64,000 nt of DNA from Rhizobiales bacterium CCH3-A5 (GTDB taxonomy: Bacteria > Pseudomonadota > Alphaproteobacteria > Rhizobiales > Beijerinckiaceae). Position 1 is the first letter of the stretch. The number at the start of each line of letters is the position of its first letter. This document shows positions 58,679-64,000 of the stretch, in pieces. The translations under genes and the position numbers were made by a program. The notes beneath the pieces were generated by a model. That model ran no database searches. It was not told where the DNA came from and was given only the letters and a program-made list of their open reading frames with translations. The stretch is taken from contig LSIB01000136.1 of NCBI GenBank assembly GCA_001556025.1, positions 1-64,000 of the forward strand, read 5' to 3'.

Positions 58679-59584
58679 TTAATGGCGCGATTGGCGCGCA
58701 ACCAGCGGTTCAGCGCGGCCCGACGGCAGCAGGATCGCGCACGACGCCGCGACGATCAGCATCAGCCCGAGCCAGTCGCCCAGCAGCGGCCTCTCGCCCA
58801 GCAGCAGGACCGAGCCGAACGTGCCGACCGCCGGCACCATCAGCGTGCCGATGCTGGCGAGCCCGGCCGGCACCCGGGCGATTACCGTGAACCAGATGAA
58901 ATAGGCCAACGCCTGCGCGCCCAGAATATGGAAGGTCAGGGCCGCGATCGTACGCGGCTGCGATGGCCCGATCCGGGGCAACCCCTCGAAGACCAGCATG
59001 CCCAGGCCGGCCATGAGGCCGCCAATCAGCAATTGCCAGGCCGCGACCGTGATCGCCGGAGCCGGAATCGGCCAGCGCTTGCTGACGATCGTGCCGAGCG
59101 CCCAGCTCAGGCTGGCGATCAGCGCAAGCATCAACCCCGGAGTGAGCCCGCCGTCCCGCCAGAGCGGCAGACCGAGCGCGGCAAGGCCGGCGGCACCCAG
59201 CCCCAGCCCGAGAAACCTGCGCCGGTCGAGACGCTCAGCCAGCCAGAGCCACGCCATCAGCGTCGACCAGAGCGGCATGGTGAAGGTCAGGATGGCGGCC
59301 CGCGAGGTCGGCGCCATCAACTGCGCGAACGCGAGCAGGACGTTGAACGCGGCAATCGAGAGGAAGCCCGCCACCAGGAGAGGCAGCCAACAGGCGCGCG
59401 GGACATGCAGCGACTGCCCGCGCAAGACGGCGATCGCGAAAAGCGTCAGCCCGGCGAAGCCCATGCCGCCCGAGCGCAGCGTCCAGGGCGCGATTTCGCC
59501 GAGCGCGATGCGGACCGCAGGCCAATTGAACCCCCAGAGCAGTCCGAGCACTGGAACAAGGAACAGCGTGCGCGATTGTGTCAT
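58679..59584 (-). CDS. EamA/DMT-family transporter
   Basis: A 301-residue inner-membrane protein with ten predicted helices in two EamA halves (FLVPVLGLLWGFNWPAVRIA; GGMGFAGLTLFAIAVLRGQ; second half LGAQALAYFIWFTVIARVPA). Substrate unknown. It resembles the other DMT gene at 22529-23446 only at the family level. Its ATG is 197 bp from the divergent superoxide dismutase start. Confidence 0.87.
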   Translation of the reverse strand: MTQSRTLFLVPVLGLLWGFNWPAVRIALGEIAPWTLRSGGMGFAGLTLFAIAVLRGQSLHVPRACWLPLLVAGFLSIAAFNVLLAFAQLMAPTSRAAILTFTMPLWSTLMAWLWLAERLDRRRFLGLGLGAAGLAALGLPLWRDGGLTPGLMLALIASLSWALGTIVSKRWPIPAPAITVAAWQLLIGGLMAGLGMLVFEGLPRIGPSQPRTIAALTFHILGAQALAYFIWFTVIARVPAGLASIGTLMVPAVGTFGSVLLLGERPLLGDWLGLMLIVAASCAILLPSGRAEPLVARQSRH

Positions 59585-59780
59585 GGGTTGAGTATGGCAA
59601 ACCGACGCGCCGCATCGTCATGCGAAACACGGCGCGGCGTCGGGCTTTCGCCGCATCGATTGCAGTCGCGTTGACGAAAAAAACATCAAGCCGCGCATGG
59701 CCCGCTGCATCCGCGCACCCGGCATGCGATTAACGCAACGGTAACGCCGGCGCACATGCCGTCGCCCCATGGAGGATGTC

Positions 59781-60527
<747 letters not shown>

Positions 60528-60558
60528 CCGCAACGACCCGAAACAGCATTGAACCAGC

Positions 60559-60582
60559 ATGCCCGGCCTCGCGGCCGGGCAT
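60559..60582 (+). terminator. terminator hairpin after superoxide dismutase gene
   Basis: A 10-bp stem ATGCCCGGCC / GGCCGGGCAT with a TCGC loop lies 31 bp past the stop and is followed by CGTCGTTT, a weak T-run. Confidence 0.65.
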
Positions 60583-60614
60583 CGTCGTTTCAGGCCTTGC
60601 ATCTGCAGGCTCCC

Positions 60615-60647
60615 GTCTCTAGTTTAGAACAATTATAAACTAGAGAC
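60615..60647. promoter_or_regulatory. Irr-type iron box in a 12-bp perfect inverted repeat before mbfA
   Basis: GTCTCTAGTTTA (60615-60626) and TAAACTAGAGAC (60636-60647) are exact inverted repeats around a 9-nt centre. The middle, TTTAGAACAATTATAAA (60623-60639), matches the iron-control element TTTAGAA-N3-TTCTAAA bound by Irr at all but one position. It ends 5 bp before the mbfA ATG, so bound repressor would cover the promoter or leader. Confidence 0.82.
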
Positions 60648-60652
60648 ACGCC

Positions 60653-61645
60653 ATGCTTTCGCGCTTTTCGCTGCCGGCCTTGTCCGGCAAGCTCCGCTTC
60701 GCCGACCTGTCCGAGAAGGATGTTCTGGCGCTGGCCATCGCCTCGGAGGAGGAAGATGGCCGCATCTACGCGACCTACGCGCAGAGCCTGCGCGCCGCGT
60801 TCCCCGCCTCCGCAACGATCTTCGAGGCCATGGCCGAAGAAGAGAACGAGCACCGCAGGCGTCTGATCGAAGCCTACCGGCGGCGGTTCGGCGAGACCAT
60901 CCAGCCGCTCCGTCGCGAGCACGTCTCGGATTTTTACACACGCAAGCCGGTCTGGCTGGTCGAAAACCTCGGGCTCAATCGCATCAGGGCCGAGGCGCAG
61001 GAGATGGAACGCCAGGCGCGCGATTTCTATGTGGCGGCCGCCGGCCGGTCTAGCGACGCAGCCACGCGCCAGCTGCTCGGCGAACTGGCGGCCGCCGAAG
61101 CAAAGCACGAAGGCAAGGCCCAGGCGCTGACCGAGACGCTTCTCGGCGGGGAGGTCCGCAAAGACGAGGACGCCGCCTCGCGCAAGCAGTTCATCCTGAC
61201 CTGGGTGCAACCGGGCCTCGCCGGCCTGATGGATGGCTCCGTCTCGACGCTCGCGCCCATTTTCGCCACCGCCTTCGCGACGCAGAACCCCTGGACGACC
61301 TTCCTGATCGGCCTATCCGCTTCGGTGGGCGCCGGAATCTCGATGGGCTTCACCGAGGCCGCTCACGACGATGGCAAGCTCTCGGGTCGCGGCGCGCCGT
61401 GGAAACGCGGCCTGGCGTCAGGCCTGATGACCATGCTGGGCGGCCTCGGTCACGCCCTGCCCTATCTGATCCCGCATTTCTGGACGGCGACGGCGATCGC
61501 GCTTGCAGTCGTCTTCATCGAACTCTGGGCGATCGTCTGGATCCAGAACCGCTTTATGGAAACGCCCTTCCTGCGCGCCGCTTTCCAGGTGGTTCTCGGC
61601 GGCGGACTTGTTCTCGCCGCCGGTATCCTGATCGGCGGCGCCTGA
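60653..61645 (+). CDS. mbfA: membrane-bound ferritin-like iron exporter MbfA
   Basis: A 330-residue protein. The cytoplasmic ferritin/rubrerythrin-like domain (about residues 15-165) has the di-iron ExxH repeats (EEEDGRIYATYA; AEEENEHRRRLIEAY; AAAEAKHEGKA). The C-terminal VIT1-like membrane domain (about 185-330, five helices) contains QPGLAGLMDGSVSTLAPIFA and GAGISMGFTEAAHDD. MbfA exports iron and protects against peroxide in Bradyrhizobium and Agrobacterium, where it is repressed by Irr. No SD is seen between the inverted repeat and the ATG, so translation may be weak or near leaderless. Confidence 0.95.
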   Translation: MLSRFSLPALSGKLRFADLSEKDVLALAIASEEEDGRIYATYAQSLRAAFPASATIFEAMAEEENEHRRRLIEAYRRRFGETIQPLRREHVSDFYTRKPVWLVENLGLNRIRAEAQEMERQARDFYVAAAGRSSDAATRQLLGELAAAEAKHEGKAQALTETLLGGEVRKDEDAASRKQFILTWVQPGLAGLMDGSVSTLAPIFATAFATQNPWTTFLIGLSASVGAGISMGFTEAAHDDGKLSGRGAPWKRGLASGLMTMLGGLGHALPYLIPHFWTATAIALAVVFIELWAIVWIQNRFMETPFLRAAFQVVLGGGLVLAAGILIGGA

Positions 61646-61649
61646 CCGA

Positions 61650-63044
61650 TCAGGAGAGCACCGGCGGCCGCGCCGCACACACGCCAGCCTGCTCCAGTGC
61701 GAAGGCCGCACGCAGGCACAAATCCTCGCGCCAGGGCGCGGCGATCAACTGGACGCCGATCGGGAGCCCTGGGCCGAACACCGGCACGGCCGCGACCGGC
61801 AGCCCGATCGCCGAGATCGGCTGGGTGAAGATGCCGAGATTGGGACGCAGCGGCACTGTCTCGCCGCGCAAATCCAGTGTCGTCTGGCCGATCAGCGGCG
61901 CGACGCATGGCGTCGCCGGCGCAACGATCAGGTCGATATCCTCGAACGCGCGCATGACCTGATCGTGGAACCAGCGCCGGACCCGCTGCGCCTGGATGTA
62001 CCAGGCGCTCGGCTGCATCGCCCCGGCCAAAAACCGGTCGCGCGTATCGGGGTCGAAATCATCGGCCCGCGCCCGCAACCGATCGAGGTGGAAGGCGGCG
62101 CTCTCGCCATTCGTGATCAGAAAGGCGGCGGCCCGGGCCAGCGCCGCACCCGCGAGGTCGATCGTACGGCTCGCGCCGAGCGCCTGCGCGACGGCTGCCA
62201 CCGCGGCTAGCGCCTCCGGCATGCCCTCCGTCGAGAAATGCCCGGTTGCCACCGCGATCCGCAGACCCGCCGTGCCGGCGTTGAGACCGGGCAGGCATGG
62301 CTCTGCCGGTCGCTGCGCACAAGCCGGATCATGCGCGTCAGGGCCCTGCAACAGGTCGTACGCCAAAGCGAGGTCGGTCACATCGCGAGCGAACGGGCCG
62401 AGATGGTCGAGAGAATCGCAGAACGGAAAGGAGCGCGTGCGCGGCAGGCGGCCATAGGTCGGTTTCAGGCCGAAGATGCCGCAGAGCGAGGACGGAACGC
62501 GGATCGAGCCGTTGGTGTCGGAGCCCAAAGAAATCGGCGCAAGACCCGCCGCGGTCGCCGCCCCCGAGCCCGAGGACGAGCCGCCGGCCATGCGCGAAGG
62601 GTCGTGCGGATTGCGGCAGGCGCCGTCATGCGCGTTATCGCCGGTGAAGTCATAGGCGTATTCGCCCATGTTGAGGCCACCGAGCAGGACCGCGCCGGCC
62701 GCGCTCAGCCGCTCGACCAGTTCGCCGTCGCGGGTAGCGGGCGCGCGTTCGCGGTTGATCTTCGAGCCCGCCCGCGTCGGCAGGCCTTCGATGTCGAACA
62801 GGTTCTTGACCGCGAAAGGCACGCCGGCGAGCGGCCCGAGCGTCTCGCCCCGCGCCCGCGCCGCGTCGATGCCGCGCGCCTGCCCTAGGGCACGCTGCGC
62901 CGTAACGTCGGTGAAGGCGCTTATAGCCGGATTCAGCGTGGCGATACGGGCAAGATAATCGCCGGTCACGGTCTCGGCCGAGACCTCCCCTGCCCTGATG
63001 TGATCCGCTATGCGATGGGCCGGCGTGAAGGCGTCCAGACTCAC
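61650..63044 (-). CDS. atzE: AtzE-type amidase (1-carboxybiuret hydrolase family)
   Basis: A 464-residue amidase-signature enzyme. The Ser-cisSer-Lys triad is visible: Lys in GVPFAVKNLFDIEGLPTRAG, cis-Ser in GGSSSGSGAATAAGL, and nucleophile Ser in SLGSDTNGSIRVPSSLCGI. It starts with GTG overlapping the small DUF4089 gene's stop (GTGA, 63041-63044), and this AtzG-AtzE pair is a diagnostic arrangement. In cyanuric-acid degraders the complex hydrolyses 1-carboxybiuret; in other genomes the substrate is not fixed. Ends 5 bp from the opposing mbfA. Confidence 0.9.
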   Translation of the reverse strand: MSLDAFTPAHRIADHIRAGEVSAETVTGDYLARIATLNPAISAFTDVTAQRALGQARGIDAARARGETLGPLAGVPFAVKNLFDIEGLPTRAGSKINRERAPATRDGELVERLSAAGAVLLGGLNMGEYAYDFTGDNAHDGACRNPHDPSRMAGGSSSGSGAATAAGLAPISLGSDTNGSIRVPSSLCGIFGLKPTYGRLPRTRSFPFCDSLDHLGPFARDVTDLALAYDLLQGPDAHDPACAQRPAEPCLPGLNAGTAGLRIAVATGHFSTEGMPEALAAVAAVAQALGASRTIDLAGAALARAAAFLITNGESAAFHLDRLRARADDFDPDTRDRFLAGAMQPSAWYIQAQRVRRWFHDQVMRAFEDIDLIVAPATPCVAPLIGQTTLDLRGETVPLRPNLGIFTQPISAIGLPVAAVPVFGPGLPIGVQLIAAPWREDLCLRAAFALEQAGVCAARPPVLS

Positions 63045-63283
63045 CGCTGCATCTCCGGAGCCGGCAGCGGTTCCTTGACGGCAAGGCCCGGCCGAAAGGT
63101 CGCCGCCATCTCGAAGCCGCCATCGTCGAGGGCTGCGCCCTGCACGATGGTCGCCATCCGGCTTGCGACCTCCAGGAATTGCAGCACGCCCGGGCGCTGT
63201 TCGTCCGTGATCGTCAATCCGAGCGTCGGCGCCATCGCGTCGCAATGACGCGCCGCATCGAATGGCGGTTTGGCGAGGTTCAT
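63041..63283 (-). CDS. atzG: AtzG-type small subunit (DUF4089)
   Basis: An 80-residue protein whose helical core (AMAPTLGLTITDEQRPGVLQ, then FLEVASRMATIVQG) and terminal LAVKEPLPAP belong to DUF4089, the GatC-like partner of AtzE. It stabilises the amidase. Both ends overlap their neighbours by 4 bp, so the permease, atzG and atzE are translationally linked. Confidence 0.9.
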   Translation of the reverse strand: MNLAKPPFDAARHCDAMAPTLGLTITDEQRPGVLQFLEVASRMATIVQGAALDDGGFEMAATFRPGLAVKEPLPAPEMQR

Positions 63284-64000
63284 TCAGCAGGCTCCAGCTT
63301 GGCGCGCGGTTCGGTGGTCATGGTCTTGGTCGCGCCTTCCCCGGCAAGCTGGCGCGCGCAGAGCCAGAGGAATCCGGCCACCATCGCATAGGCGAGGCTG
63401 ATCGACGGCGTGACGCCGAGCCCCTTGCCGACTCCGATCGCCTCGCCATGCATCAGTCCGAAATAGGTCAGCACCGCGCCCGCCGCCGCAAAGCCCGCAG
63501 CGTGCAGGAACTGCTTCTCGATGATGAAGACCGCAATCGCCCCGAGCACGAGACCCGAGAGGATCGCGCCGCCGCCCATCAGTTCGAGCCCGTGATAGAG
63601 CACGCCCATATTGGCCATCTTGTCGATGCCGACGGCAGCCGCATTGGTCCCGGCAGCCCCCAGCGCCCCGTCGATCTGCACCTTGGCCCAGGCTGCGAGA
63701 TGCGGCGTCACGGCCAGCACGATCGCAGGCGCGTGGCTCGTCGGCGTCGTCTGGAAGGCCTGCGCGCCGATCAGCATGCCGATATAGAGCAGGATCGGTG
63801 AGATCGCGACGATCGGCACCAGCGCCAGCAGAAGCGCGATGATCCCGAACCAGCACAGCGCGATCACGATCAGGCCCGTGGCGGCCGAATAGCCGATCCG
63901 CCCGCCCATCGCCTTCCAGCCGGGATGGCCGATATAGACCGCGTTGATGAAGGGATTGCCCATCAGGCAGCCGATCAGCGAGACGACGCCGTCGGCGGTC
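63280..64000 (-). CDS. NCS2-like xanthine/uracil permease-type transporter (5' end outside window)
   Basis: The visible C-terminal 239 codons encode an integral membrane protein with several helices (CWFGIIALLLALVPIVAISP; ILLYIGMLIGAQAF; VFIIEKQFLHAAGFAAAGAV; ISLAYAMVAGFLWLCARQLA). The frame is open to the edge (ADGVVSLIGCLMGNPFINAV). The conserved GHPGWKAMGGRIGYSAATG segment recalls AzgA/NCS2 permeases. Coupled to atzG (ATGA), which suggests uptake of the N-rich heterocycle or ureide whose product AtzE hydrolyses. Family assigned at moderate certainty. Confidence 0.75.
   Translation of the reverse strand, partial: TADGVVSLIGCLMGNPFINAVYIGHPGWKAMGGRIGYSAATGLIVIALCWFGIIALLLALVPIVAISPILLYIGMLIGAQAFQTTPTSHAPAIVLAVTPHLAAWAKVQIDGALGAAGTNAAAVGIDKMANMGVLYHGLELMGGGAILSGLVLGAIAVFIIEKQFLHAAGFAAAGAVLTYFGLMHGEAIGVGKGLGVTPSISLAYAMVAGFLWLCARQLAGEGATKTMTTEPRAKLEPAE

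Overview
The window looks like chromosomal DNA of a high-GC alphaproteobacterium of the Hyphomicrobiales, probably near Bosea or Methylobacterium-type lineages. This is an inference from gene content: an mraZ-rsmH-ftsL-ftsI cell-wall cluster, an mbfA gene behind an Irr-type box, an ECF SigF/NrsF pair, a CheD-containing chemotaxis cluster without cheZ, and many Tat-exported enzymes. Coding density is high. Most genes sit in tightly overlapping operons (ATGA, GTGA or TGATG junctions). No rRNA, tRNA, CRISPR array or prophage was seen.

Layout. 1-297: end of an IS3-family element abutting the dcw cluster. 338-4033 (minus): mraZ-rsmH-ftsL-ftsI, with a promoter overlaid by 10-bp-phased TGGG repeats. 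4377-5442: ohrR/ohr peroxide pair. 5567-9763: exported metallo-beta-lactamase-fold protein, RNase P RNA (minus), lytic transglycosylase, TerB/J-domain protein and AmiD-like amidase. 9874-13731: MacA/MacB-type efflux system with an unusual helical insert in the adaptor. 13849-14826: PAS-GGDEF cyclase. 14843-17208: HxlR regulator divergent from a glutathione transferase / NTF2-like / tautomerase operon, then a flavodoxin-type reductase. 17460-24954: Na/Pi cotransporter, GH3 glucosidase, cold-shock protein, MOSC protein, and a DMT exporter divergent from a MocR regulator. 25038-31458: methionine-cycle operon: ArsR-methyltransferase regulator, metF, a small coiled-coil protein, metH and a GNAT enzyme.

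31560-33390 (minus) holds an ECF sigma factor, its NrsF-type membrane anti-sigma factor and an exported YHS protein. Two GTAACC-N16-CGAA promoters tie them into one small regulon. 33601-40562 is a mixed housekeeping stretch: YitT, L-lactate dehydrogenase, a peptidoglycan-binding/DUF922 metallopeptidase-like orphan, ettA, an exported MBL protein, a small exported protein and an aldo-keto reductase. 40742-43652 has a FliK-like protein, a soluble FlhB C-domain protein and a CelD-like acyltransferase in one overlapping operon. 43725-47820 has mogA, a Bug-type binding protein, flavin reductase, D-carbamoylase and a Tat-exported glutathione peroxidase.

47906-58618 (minus) is a complete chemotaxis-like signalling operon: cytosolic receptor, degenerate receiver, STAS, CheY, CheA, CheW, membrane receptor with a C-terminal CheR-tether, CheR, CheD, CheB, CheY. 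58679-61645 carries a DMT transporter, a Tat-exported Fe/Mn superoxide dismutase with a Tyr-to-Phe active-site change, and mbfA under a near-perfect Irr box. The window ends with an atzE-atzG-NCS2 permease operon (61650-64000, minus), the permease cut by the edge. Recurring themes are cell-envelope growth, oxidant/metal defence with legible regulatory sites, one-carbon/methionine metabolism, and sensory signalling.
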